A stretch of 21,161 bases of DNA, taken from assembly GCA_027031945.1 (NCBI GenBank), contig JALVPE010000003.1:1-21161 (forward strand), in the 5' to 3' direction. Positions 1 to 5,982 of the stretch are shown here, one piece after another. How positions within the stretch are numbered: position 1 is the stretch's first letter; every line of letters starts with the position of its first letter. Under the pieces are notes generated by a model. The model did not search any database. It was given only the letters and a program-made list of their open reading frames with translations, and had not been told where the DNA came from. The position numbers and the translations under genes are program-made. Source of the stretch: Candidatus Moraniibacteriota bacterium (lineage in GTDB: Bacteria; Patescibacteriota; Minisyncoccia; Moranbacterales; GCA-2747515).

Positions 1-22
1 CATATATCATATACAAAACAAA

Positions 23-72
23 AAAACCAACTAAAAAATTGAGTAAACACTTCACTCATTTTAGTCGGTTTT
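23..72 (-). terminator. Rho-independent terminator (minus strand) at left edge
   Basis: Arms at 23-44 and 54-72 form an imperfect hairpin (AAAACC-ACTAAAA-GAGT paired with ACTC-TTTTAGT-GGTTTT) around a 9-nt loop. Read on the minus strand, it runs directly into TTTTTTTGTTTTG, complementary to 13-26. The orientation is set by this T-run. No gene ends just upstream of it on that strand except the CAP gene, which has its own terminator at 185-228, so this one probably belongs to a separate short transcript or a leader. Confidence 0.7.
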
Positions 73-140
73 GCCATTCAACTCCCTGTGCTTCACGGGC
101 AACCAATCAATTTATTTCTAAGCACAGATCATCATTCCTA
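60..140 (-). ncRNA. Candidate structured RNA or attenuator leader, unknown class
   Basis: This stretch lies between two minus-strand terminators (185-228 and 23-72). Visible pairings are 8 bp between 86-93 and 120-127 (CTGTGCTT with AAGCACAG), a small hairpin CCC-t-GTG-ctt-CAC-GGG at 84-99, and GGTT..GCC (67-75) with GGCAACC (98-104). The first two exclude each other, and the third shares bases with the foot of the terminator hairpin, as in an attenuator. No promoter is convincing and no known riboswitch consensus fits. It could be a small RNA ending at the terminator or the leader of a gene beyond position 1. A chance fold in AT-rich DNA is not excluded. Confidence 0.35.
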
Positions 141-171
141 TATTTAGTTGTTTTTTAAGTTTTTCTGTTTT

Positions 172-228
172 TTAAAAATAAAAAACAGATTATCAAAAAC
201 CTAATCAACTAGATTTTCGTTAATCTGT
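172..228 (-). terminator. Terminator of the CAP-domain gene
   Basis: The outer stem is ACAGATTA (185-192) with TAATCTGT (221-228). An inner stem pairs 196-203 with 210-217 with one mismatch. On the minus strand it is followed by TTTTTTATTTTT (complement of 172-184). A second, overlapping palindrome, CTGTTTTTT/AAAAAACAG at 165-188, could compete with it by sequestering the U-run. It sits about 120 bp after the CAP gene stop. Confidence 0.65.
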
Positions 229-346
229 ATTTTATATTTTACCATATAAACATTTTCAATATAATATACTTTCATATTATATAAATAAATTTGTATTTTT
301 TCAAAAAAGTATTCACACTTAAAGTATACTAACAAATATTTCATTG

Positions 347-1156
347 TCAAACATTTTTATTTTTTCTTGTAAAAATATAGTATTCTACTACAAATACCGT
401 AATTATCAAAATACTTATGAAAATCCACGCAACCAATCTTACTTTTGCATTTCGATGTGCTTTAAATTTGTTTACCTCTCCCGAACTTGCTAATAAATAT
501 TTTTTATCTTCAAATCTACTCAGTGCTTCTCCGGCTTTTTCATTGTTAACACGAAATAATTCATCCGGCACTTCAAATGTATTTGGCGTAAAATTTACCG
601 GAGTTGCACTAAGCTGTTGTGGTGTGGCAAATACTTCCACCGTTACAATGATTTCTTTATCTTTAATTTTTTTTGTGCCTACAGCTACGCCTGTATTAGT
701 GAATTTTTCATCTAGAATATTCTTTCTATGTTTTGGACTTTCCATCCATGCTTTGTGTTGCTTATTTACATCTACAAATTCTGTGGCCAAATTTTCTCCA
801 GCGTAAGCAAAATCATAACCTGATTGAAAAAACCAATACCACGGGTCTTTTCCTTCCGGTGAAGTATGCGCAAAATAATTTTCTTCCAACATATTTTTCA
901 GTTTCATTTGTGCTACCTTATCAAGTAATTCACTTTCTTGCAGTGGAGATAAATTGTGTCTTATACGTTCATCATTGATAAGACTTATAACATTGTCTTT
1001 ATTTATGATACTATTTTCAATATGCGATAACGTCACCTTTGCAAATACATGTACATTACCAACACAAAAAAACAATAAGCCCGCGAACATACTCATTAAT
1101 GTAAATACTTTGTATATTTGTATATTTTTTTGTCTTTTTTTTAATTTTTTGCTCAT
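347..1156 (-). CDS. CAP (SCP/PR1-like) domain protein, membrane-anchored at both ends
   Basis: This 269-aa protein has a CAP domain of the bacterial YkwD type, usually extracytoplasmic; its biochemical role is not settled in bacteria. Residues about 14-40 form an uncleaved-signal or membrane segment after a lysine-rich start. The CAP domain spans about 54-178, with FAHTSPEGKDPW (96-107), AGENLA (119-124) and KHRKNIL (142-148), so the His/Glu cavity residues H97, E121 and H143 are present. A second hydrophobic segment (about 239-259) is followed by RKNKN, which would place the domain outside with both ends anchored. I chose the ATG at 1156, with GGAG 12 nt upstream and an immediate basic start. 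An in-frame TTG at 1195 would add 13 unlikely residues. The stop is TGA. It lies 70 nt downstream of rpiB, is possibly cotranscribed, and ends at a hairpin at 185-228. The family call is firm; the function is not. Confidence 0.85.
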   Translation of the reverse strand: MSKKLKKRQKNIQIYKVFTLMSMFAGLLFFCVGNVHVFAKVTLSHIENSIINKDNVISLINDERIRHNLSPLQESELLDKVAQMKLKNMLEENYFAHTSPEGKDPWYWFFQSGYDFAYAGENLATEFVDVNKQHKAWMESPKHRKNILDEKFTNTGVAVGTKKIKDKEIIVTVEVFATPQQLSATPVNFTPNTFEVPDELFRVNNEKAGEALSRFEDKKYLLASSGEVNKFKAHRNAKVRLVAWIFISILIITVFVVEYYIFTRKNKNV

Positions 1157-1226
1157 GCACCAATTTATCTCCGTGTAAAATGCATTACATCCCAAAAAAT
1201 ACGCAATACTTTACATAACAATAAAT

Positions 1227-1670
1227 TTAATTATCAATTTTCTTAATTCGTCTTTGATGTCGTTCTTTTTGACTAAATGGTGTATCAAGCCACAATTTAA
1301 CAACATGTTTTGCGTCATCAAATGAAATAAATCGTGCACCCAATGAAAGAATATTTGAATTATTATGTTCTCGTGATAATTTGATAATTTCAATTGGACC
1401 ACCATAATACACTACAGCACGCACACCTCGCTGACGATTTGCTGTTATTGCCTCGCCTTGACCCGAACCTCCCAATATAATACCAAAATCATGTTCATTT
1501 TCAACAACTGCTTTTGCAACAGGTTTTACAAAATCCGGATAATCATCTTTTTCATCAAAAAATTCTGCCCCAAAATCAACTACATTATAACCTAATTCAC
1601 TTATCAAAAATTGTTTTAATTGTTCTTTTAATTCAAAACCGGCATGATCAGTCCCTAAATATATTTTCAT
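1227..1670 (-). CDS. rpiB: Ribose-5-phosphate isomerase B, cysteine-less type
   Basis: This 147-aa enzyme interconverts ribose-5-phosphate and ribulose-5-phosphate in the non-oxidative pentose phosphate pathway (cytosol). The N-terminal strand MKIYLGTDHAG carries the Asp8-His9 pair of the LacAB/RpiB family. The anion-hole loop reads GGSGQGEAITANR (67-79). The catalytic Cys of E. coli RpiB is absent, and Glu73 sits where Mycobacterium tuberculosis RpiB uses a glutamate as base. His102 lies in REHNNSN, followed by LSLGAR. The length is normal for the family. It lies 40 nt after trxB on the same strand with no terminator between, so cotranscription is likely. A role for the LacA/LacB (galactose-6-P) branch is less likely because the sequence follows the RpiB pattern. 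Confidence 0.9.
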   Translation of the reverse strand: MKIYLGTDHAGFELKEQLKQFLISELGYNVVDFGAEFFDEKDDYPDFVKPVAKAVVENEHDFGIILGGSGQGEAITANRQRGVRAVVYYGGPIEIIKLSREHNNSNILSLGARFISFDDAKHVVKLWLDTPFSQKERHQRRIKKIDN

Positions 1671-1710
1671 ATCATTTTACTATATTTTTAATGTAAAAAA
1701 TATTTGTCCT

Positions 1711-2640
1711 TTATTTATTTTTTTTCAGATATTCATGTGCGGTTAATAGTGCTTTAATTGCATCTCCTACTGCAATGTTGTTTTGTCTATAAATTGTATT
1801 TGTTACATCACCTGCAGCAAACACACCCGGACAACTTGTTGATTGATCTGAACAATCAACTATGATATTATTCCAATCATCCGTATCTACAAACTCACTG
1901 ACTATTTCACTATTTGGTACTGATCCAATCTCTACAAATACACCATTTACTGCGATTTCTTTTTCATCATCACCATTAACTTTTTTGTACTTTAAACCGG
2001 TTACCATTTGTTCACCAATTATTTCAGAAGCATTGGCTTCATAAATAACTTCAACTTGATCAGAATTAAGTACTTGTTCTTGTGTAACAGGATCACCTCT
2101 GAGACCACCTTCTGGTTTACGAGCTATCAAATAAATCTTATTCGCATAAGGCATCAAATCAACCACAGCCTCTAAACCACTATTACCTCCTCCCACAACC
2201 GCAACGTCTTTATCTTTGAAAAAGGCAGCGTCACAAGTTGCACAAAACGCAACTCCACGTCCTTCAAATTTTTCTTCACCAGGCACACCCAATCTACGAT
2301 GTCGTCCACCAGAACAAACTATCACGGTTTTTGTATCAAATTTTTCTTCTCCCACAACTACTTCAAAAGTTCCATCTTCTTTTTTATTTACCTTGTCTAC
2401 AGTTTTACCAATGTGTAAATCAATATTTTCACTTTGTGCTTCAAGATGTTTTTTTAATTTAATTGCCAAATCAGGTCCACTTATAAGTGGCTCACCAATC
2501 CAATTTTCTATACCATCCGACACCACAGATTGACCACCAATTTGAGAAGCAAATAATGCTGTTTTGATTTTTTTGCGTGCCGCATAAACTCCGGCCGCTA
2601 CAGCCGCTGGCCCTCCCCCAATAATAATAGTTTCATACAT
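1711..2640 (-). CDS. trxB: Thioredoxin reductase-like FAD enzyme with CATC redox motif
   Basis: This 309-aa low-molecular-weight TrxR family flavoprotein transfers electrons from a pyridine nucleotide through FAD to a redox-active disulfide and on to a small redoxin. The FAD site GGGPAA is at 8-13, the redox pair CATC at 133-136 is followed by D137, the nucleotide-binding GGGNSG is at 150-155, and the C-terminal FAD motif GVFAAGDV follows. The usual NADPH phosphate-binding HRRxxxR is replaced by ARKPEGGLR (173-181), so cofactor preference may differ from standard TrxB. The glutaredoxin-like gene just upstream on the same strand is the obvious candidate substrate. There is no Shine-Dalgarno site; the ATG at 2640 opens directly on the conserved FAD strand. 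Family assignment is firm; NADPH versus NADH use is open. Confidence 0.9.
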   Translation of the reverse strand: MYETIIIGGGPAAVAAGVYAARKKIKTALFASQIGGQSVVSDGIENWIGEPLISGPDLAIKLKKHLEAQSENIDLHIGKTVDKVNKKEDGTFEVVVGEEKFDTKTVIVCSGGRHRRLGVPGEEKFEGRGVAFCATCDAAFFKDKDVAVVGGGNSGLEAVVDLMPYANKIYLIARKPEGGLRGDPVTQEQVLNSDQVEVIYEANASEIIGEQMVTGLKYKKVNGDDEKEIAVNGVFVEIGSVPNSEIVSEFVDTDDWNNIIVDCSDQSTSCPGVFAAGDVTNTIYRQNNIAVGDAIKALLTAHEYLKKNK

Positions 2641-2660
2641 AAATTAAGAGAAACACTTAA

Positions 2661-2684
2661 AACGTTTAAATTGTTCTAAACGTT
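2661..2684. repeat. AACGTTTA inverted repeat upstream of trxB
   Basis: AACGTTTA (2661-2668) and TAAACGTT (2677-2684) form perfect 8-bp arms around an 8-nt spacer. They lie 20-45 nt upstream of the trxB start. A further ACG follows at 2689-2691. A related AACGT-rich cluster occurs at 18746-18778. It may be an operator-like dyad or part of a dispersed repeat; nothing in the sequence decides between these. Confidence 0.45.
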
Positions 2685-2724
2685 AAAAACGATATTTAAA
2701 TAATAATTATAATAAACCTACTGC

Positions 2725-2754
2725 TGTAGTGGACGATCATGACCGTCCACTACA
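2725..2754. repeat. REP-like 11-bp perfect hairpin between glutaredoxin gene and trxB
   Basis: TGTAGTGGACG (2725-2735) pairs perfectly with CGTCCACTACA (2744-2754). The 8-nt loop contains TCATGA, itself palindromic. It begins 11 bp after the glutaredoxin stop on the minus strand. It is much more GC-rich than its surroundings and lacks a proper T-run on either strand, so it resembles a dispersed REP/MITE-like element more than a terminator. It might still attenuate read-through into trxB. Confidence 0.6.
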
Positions 2755-2765
2755 TTCAAGAGTTA

Positions 2766-3011
2766 CTATAATCCCAAAAGATTTGTAAGTTGAACTTGAT
2801 CAAAACCAACCAATACTTCTTCTTGACCATCTTTTTCTATGATAATCACTGGCACTCCCATTTGACCAGTTTTTTCAACCATTTCCTGTGCTTTTTGTTG
2901 ATCAACTGATACATCTATTTCATCATACTCCACACCTTTTTCTTGCAAAAAATCTTTTGCCATTGTGCAATAACCACAAGTTGGAGTTGAATAAATTGTT
3001 ACTTTCGCCAT
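2766..3011 (-). CDS. Small glutaredoxin/NrdH-like redoxin (CGYC)
   Basis: This 81-aa single-domain thioredoxin-fold redoxin would act as a dithiol electron carrier in the cytosol. The active-site CGYC is at residues 12-15 (TPTCGYC), the cis-proline motif GVPV is near 52-55, and the C-terminal VGFDQ resembles the glutaredoxin GFD motif. The length matches the short glutaredoxin family that is often reduced by TrxB rather than glutathione. The next gene downstream encodes a TrxB-like reductase with an odd nucleotide site, supporting a dedicated redoxin-reductase pair (inference). The start has no Shine-Dalgarno; an AT-rich TTAATTAATAATTA lies 11 nt before the ATG. Confidence 0.85.
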   Translation of the reverse strand: MAKVTIYSTPTCGYCTMAKDFLQEKGVEYDEIDVSVDQQKAQEMVEKTGQMGVPVIIIEKDGQEEVLVGFDQVQLTNLLGL

Positions 3012-3043
3012 AATCTTTTTTTTAATTATTAATTAACTTTTAT

Positions 3044-3073
3044 ATTCTAACATAAAATCATATCTGGACACAA
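3044..3073 (-). promoter_or_regulatory. Candidate promoter of the glutaredoxin-trxB-rpiB group
   Basis: On the minus strand an extended -10, TGT-TAGAAT (3052-3044), lies 32 nt before the ATG. A weak TTGTGT (-35) lies 18 bp further upstream. The -35 match is only TTG, so this is tentative. Confidence 0.35.
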
Positions 3074-3075
3074 CC

Positions 3076-3104
3076 TTGACTAAATACACTTTTTACTTCA
3101 TAAT
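3076..3104 (+). promoter_or_regulatory. Promoter of tRNA-Arg
   Basis: TTGACT (3076-3081) and CATAAT (3099-3104) are separated by 17 bp. The predicted transcription start is near 3111, about 10 nt before the mature tRNA 5' end. Matches to the housekeeping consensus are 5/6 for each box. Confidence 0.6.
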
Positions 3105-3120
3105 GAAATAATATGATTAA

Positions 3121-3193
3121 GCCCTCGTGGTGAAATTGGATATCACATTTGGTTTCGGCCCAAACATTCTAGGTTCGAGTCCTGGCGAGGGCA
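3121..3193 (+). tRNA. tRNA-Arg (anticodon UCG)
   Basis: A full cloverleaf can be drawn. The acceptor stem is GCCCTCG/CGAGGGC (3121-3127, 3186-3192). The D stem is GTGA/TCAC. The anticodon stem is TTTGG/CCAAA with 7-nt loop TTTCGGC, giving anticodon TCG. The variable loop has four bases, and the T arm is CTAGG-TTCGAGT-CCTGG with the standard TTCRANY loop. The discriminator base is A. CCA is not encoded (ACAAAA follows), so a CCA-adding enzyme is required. It should read CGA and other CGN codons by wobble. It has its own promoter at 3076-3104 and the terminator at 3201-3232. Confidence 0.93.
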
Positions 3194-3200
3194 CAAAAAC

Positions 3201-3232
3201 AATAAAACACTCTCGATTGAGAGTGTTTTATT
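3201..3232. terminator. Bidirectional terminator between tRNA-Arg and the pilus operon
   Basis: A perfect 14-bp stem pairs AATAAAACACTCTC (3201-3214) with GAGAGTGTTTTATT (3219-3232) around the loop GATT. The A/T ends supply a U-run in both directions. It is 7 nt past the tRNA (plus) and 37 nt past the last pilus gene (minus), so it can end both convergent transcripts. Confidence 0.85.
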
Positions 3233-3269
3233 ATTTTATGAAACTATCTTCATCTTAAAAAATTATTTA

Positions 3270-3686
3270 TTAGATTTCTTCAACCATATCAGGCTCTTGT
3301 GAATCTTCTTGTGACTTTTGTATTTCTTCTTGTCTATCTTTATATAATAATTCGTGTTCATAAAAAATATCTCTATACTCATCTTTTTGTTTGTCAAAAC
3401 GTTCTTGTCTTTTAGAAATTTCATTCTTCAAAATATCAAATTTTTCTTTTTTAAAAATTACCTCATTCATTTTTTTATCAATATATGCTTTTTTTTCTTG
3501 TTCTGTCACGTCTTTTTTATATAAATACGAATACCAAGTATACCCGATTACGGCAACAACGTAAACAATCACAACCCAAAAAACTACTGGAAATAACTTA
3601 GTCCACCATTGTCCGGCTTTTTTTATAATTAAACCAATATCACTTGTTGGTTTGTTGAATGTATCTCTACCTTTTAATCCAAACAT
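3270..3686 (-). CDS. Unrecognised single-pass membrane protein with charged coiled coil, last gene of pilus operon
   Basis: This 138-aa protein is not recognised as a known family. A short cytoplasmic N-terminus precedes one membrane helix (about 31-52, with many V/I/W/Y residues). A highly charged Lys/Glu stretch (about 58-125) follows, with heptad-like spacing and no Gly or Pro, and the tail is very acidic. It starts 4 nt after the pilO stop and is the last gene before the terminator, so it is translated with pilM-N-O. By position it could be a scaffold partner of the PilM-N-O platform, where diderm operons have pilP, but it has no lipobox and no visible PilP similarity. Being an ordinary coiled-coil membrane protein is all the sequence itself shows. 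Confidence 0.8.
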   Translation of the reverse strand: MFGLKGRDTFNKPTSDIGLIIKKAGQWWTKLFPVVFWVVIVYVVAVIGYTWYSYLYKKDVTEQEKKAYIDKKMNEVIFKKEKFDILKNEISKRQERFDKQKDEYRDIFYEHELLYKDRQEEIQKSQEDSQEPDMVEEI

Positions 3687-3690
3687 ACTT

Positions 3691-4311
3691 TTATTTTTCT
3701 AAATAAAATATAATATTCATGGTTGCTTGTAATAAATTTTTTTGTAAATTATTATCAACCTCTTCATTGTCACTAATACGTTTTATATCCTTACTAGCTT
3801 TAATTATATTAAGCGACTTTACATCTGCAAAATATCTCATATTTTCTATCTTTTGCAAAAAATAGATTAAACTATCATAATCTCCCACCAAAACAACATT
3901 CAGACTCATCACATCACCAACACTTTCATTATTTTTTTTTGTAGCTTTTTTTTGTTTTGTCTTTGAGTTAATATCTACAACTGAAATTGTAATGTTTTTA
4001 TTGCCTGTATCCTCTGATAATTGTTCTAATGTAGAAAATAATTTTACTTTTTCATCATCATCATTTGGCAAAAACACAGATAACCACTCATTATCCTCTC
4101 CGATATATTCTGCATTTTTTTTGAATTCATAACTGTTACGCAAAAAAGCTTGTCCAAGTGCATAATCAAGTTGCATTTGCTTTAATTCTTTGGATTTCTC
4201 TCTTATCATATTTCGTACATTAAACGATTGTAAAAACATAATAATTGCCAAAATAAACAATATAACAATTGTTATTAATTGAATATAATATTTTTTAATA
4301 AATTTTCGCAT
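3691..4311 (-). CDS. pilO: PilO-like type IV pilus alignment protein
   Basis: This 206-aa protein has one N-terminal membrane helix (about 12-29), a coiled-coil stretch (about 30-60, REKSKELKQMQLDYALGQ), and a C-terminal domain with the ferredoxin-like pattern of PilO, including FLPNDDDEKVKLFSTLEQLSEDTG and LVGDYDSLIYFLQKIENM. PilO forms dimers with PilN on the outer face of the membrane and links PilM to the pilus base. It sits 3 nt after pilN and 4 nt before the last gene of the operon. Sequence similarity to classical PilO is weak; the call rests on topology, the D-SL--FL--IE pattern and gene order. No homology search was possible. Confidence 0.75.
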   Translation of the reverse strand: MRKFIKKYYIQLITIVILFILAIIMFLQSFNVRNMIREKSKELKQMQLDYALGQAFLRNSYEFKKNAEYIGEDNEWLSVFLPNDDDEKVKLFSTLEQLSEDTGNKNITISVVDINSKTKQKKATKKNNESVGDVMSLNVVLVGDYDSLIYFLQKIENMRYFADVKSLNIIKASKDIKRISDNEEVDNNLQKNLLQATMNIIFYLEK

Positions 4312-4314
4312 ATA

Positions 4315-4878
4315 TCATTTTAAACATTCTAAATTAACTTTCAAAGTCATAGTAAATGTCACATCAACAGGCACAGCCAATTGTGACTCCGGTACTACAA
4401 TATCACTAAAACAATTTATATCATTTATCTTAATATTACTAAATACATCTTTCATTTTTACTACATCTTCTCGTGTATCTGCTACTGCTACTATAGTAAC
4501 CATATCTTCATCTGTTTTTATAGAATCTATTGAAATATATTTTGAAACATTTTCACTCAAAATTATAAATAGCTGTGACCACCTTACATGATTATTTGCC
4601 AATCTTTCTATCATATTCATCTTTTTATGAATATCTTTAAATTGCTTATGCGTTTTTAAAACACTCTTATATTGTTCTTGTTCAACAAGTTTTGTCCTAA
4701 TATTTTGCATAATATTTATTTCTGTTTTTAATATAAAAAATATTGCGAATGTACCAAATATAAGAAATAAAAACAAAATCATAAAATGAATTTCTTGTTC
4801 TATAATAATTCTAAAAATTTTTTGTACATGAAGATGTTTCTTTTGTTTTTCTGGCAAAAGATTAAAGCTAATTCTCAT
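4315..4878 (-). CDS. pilN: PilN-like type IV pilus inner-membrane assembly protein
   Basis: This 187-aa protein opens with MRISFNLLPEKQKK, the short cytoplasmic motif (NLLP) by which PilN docks into the groove of PilM. A membrane helix follows at about 31-51, then a coiled coil (TKLVEQEQYKSVLKTHKQFKD) and a C-terminal domain like that of the Fimbrial-assembly (PilN) family. The ATG at 4878 overlaps the pilM stop in an ATGA, implying translational coupling and matched amounts of PilM and PilN. Confidence 0.85.
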   Translation of the reverse strand: MRISFNLLPEKQKKHLHVQKIFRIIIEQEIHFMILFLFLIFGTFAIFFILKTEINIMQNIRTKLVEQEQYKSVLKTHKQFKDIHKKMNMIERLANNHVRWSQLFIILSENVSKYISIDSIKTDEDMVTIVAVADTREDVVKMKDVFSNIKINDINCFSDIVVPESQLAVPVDVTFTMTLKVNLECLK

Positions 4879-5936
4879 AATTTTTTTATCGCTAATCCAA
4901 TTACTGTCGCGTATTGCACTGATTTTTCCCTATCAATTGGTGGTACGCTTTTAAAATTCATATTAACCCACGGATTACCAAGCTCAATATTGTATCCCAA
5001 TCTCCTAGACAAATATGGGGCAATGCCTTTCATACGAGCCCCTCCTCCACACATAATAATACGGTCAATTCCTCCAGAATATGAAAGATTATTTGAATAA
5101 AAATCAATAGATTTTTGTGCTTCTGTTACAAAATTCTCTACAACAGACTTCGTTGCTTGAAATACATGATCATTTTTCAATACTGAACCTATTCCATATG
5201 TTTTTTTGATTTCTTCAGCCTCATCATATGTGATACCGAATGTCTGTTCAATTGCTTTTGTCATAATTTCTGCAGAAAGTGGAATACTGGAAGTAAATAC
5301 CGGGATATTATCAACAGTAACAACAAAACTTGTACTTCTATCACCTATATCAATTATCATTGTTGTTACTCCTTTCTCATTATCTCGCAGTAAACTGTTT
5401 GCTTGTGCCACTGATTCTACTTCAAATCCATAAGTCACAAGTCCGGCACTTTTTAATATGTATATATAGTTATTTATGAATTCTTTTGATACTGCAACAA
5501 CAATAACATCAATTAGTCCTTTACCTTTAGTGAGCCTTCTATCTAAAATCTGCCAGTCATAATAAACTTGATCAATAGAAAGTGGTATAGATGCTTCTAT
5601 TTCCCATTTTATCGCTTCAGCAACCTCTTCATTTTTCATTTTCGGAATCGTTACAATTCTCAAGAATGCCTTTGATTCAGGTAAAGAACAAATAACATTT
5701 TTTGTAGAAATCCCAGCCTTTTGACGTACTCGTTTTATAGCTTCAACCACAGCATCGATATTTTTTATCTCTCCATTCTCAATCAATCCTGACACAATTT
5801 TTTCAGACGCAAACGCATACACGCTATCATATCCTCCTTTACGTGTCATTTGTAAAACTTTTATAGATAATTCACTAATATCCAAACCAAAATATGGTGG
5901 GGTTGGATCAATGAATCTTTTATTGAAAATTGACAT
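4875..5936 (-). CDS. pilM: PilM, actin-like ATPase of the type IV pilus
   Basis: This 353-aa cytoplasmic actin/FtsA-fold protein binds the PilN N-terminus and connects it to the assembly motor. The phosphate-1 region is YFGLDISELSIKVLQM (15-30). The typical PilM block VAEAIKWEIEASIP follows. The phosphate-2 region is MIIDIGDRSTSFVV, and the adenosine motif is IIMCGGGARMKGIAPYLSRRLG. The C-terminus YATVIGLAIKKL is also standard, and the length is normal. The ATG at 5936 follows an odd upstream start-stop element (5949-5962). It ends in TGA, overlapping pilN by 4 nt. Confidence 0.92.
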   Translation of the reverse strand: MSIFNKRFIDPTPPYFGLDISELSIKVLQMTRKGGYDSVYAFASEKIVSGLIENGEIKNIDAVVEAIKRVRQKAGISTKNVICSLPESKAFLRIVTIPKMKNEEVAEAIKWEIEASIPLSIDQVYYDWQILDRRLTKGKGLIDVIVVAVSKEFINNYIYILKSAGLVTYGFEVESVAQANSLLRDNEKGVTTMIIDIGDRSTSFVVTVDNIPVFTSSIPLSAEIMTKAIEQTFGITYDEAEEIKKTYGIGSVLKNDHVFQATKSVVENFVTEAQKSIDFYSNNLSYSGGIDRIIMCGGGARMKGIAPYLSRRLGYNIELGNPWVNMNFKSVPPIDREKSVQYATVIGLAIKKL

Positions 5937-5948
5937 TGATTTTTATTT

Positions 5949-5962
5949 TTACATGTTTCCTC
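5949..5962 (-). promoter_or_regulatory. Shine-Dalgarno followed by a minimal start-stop (ATG TAA) before pilM
   Basis: On the minus strand GAGGAAAC is followed at once by ATG TAA (5954-5949), in frame with pilM, whose ATG lies 18 nt downstream of this ATG. The best Shine-Dalgarno in the window therefore points to an ORF of a single codon rather than to pilM itself. It may lower or couple pilM translation, or be the remnant of an older pilM start. Confidence 0.45.
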
Positions 5963-5982
5963 ATAAGTATATAATACCACAT

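Noticed and set aside
60..130. Partial likeness to the c-di-GMP-I (GEMM) riboswitch, GCACAGGG followed later by GCAAAACC, on the minus strand
   Set aside because: The order and spacing of the conserved GCACAGGGCAAACC block and the tetraloop-receptor parts are missing.
1157..1195. TTG start for the CAP protein adding 13 residues
   Set aside because: A rare start with no Shine-Dalgarno; the ATG at 1156 has GGAG upstream and begins the basic flank of the membrane helix.
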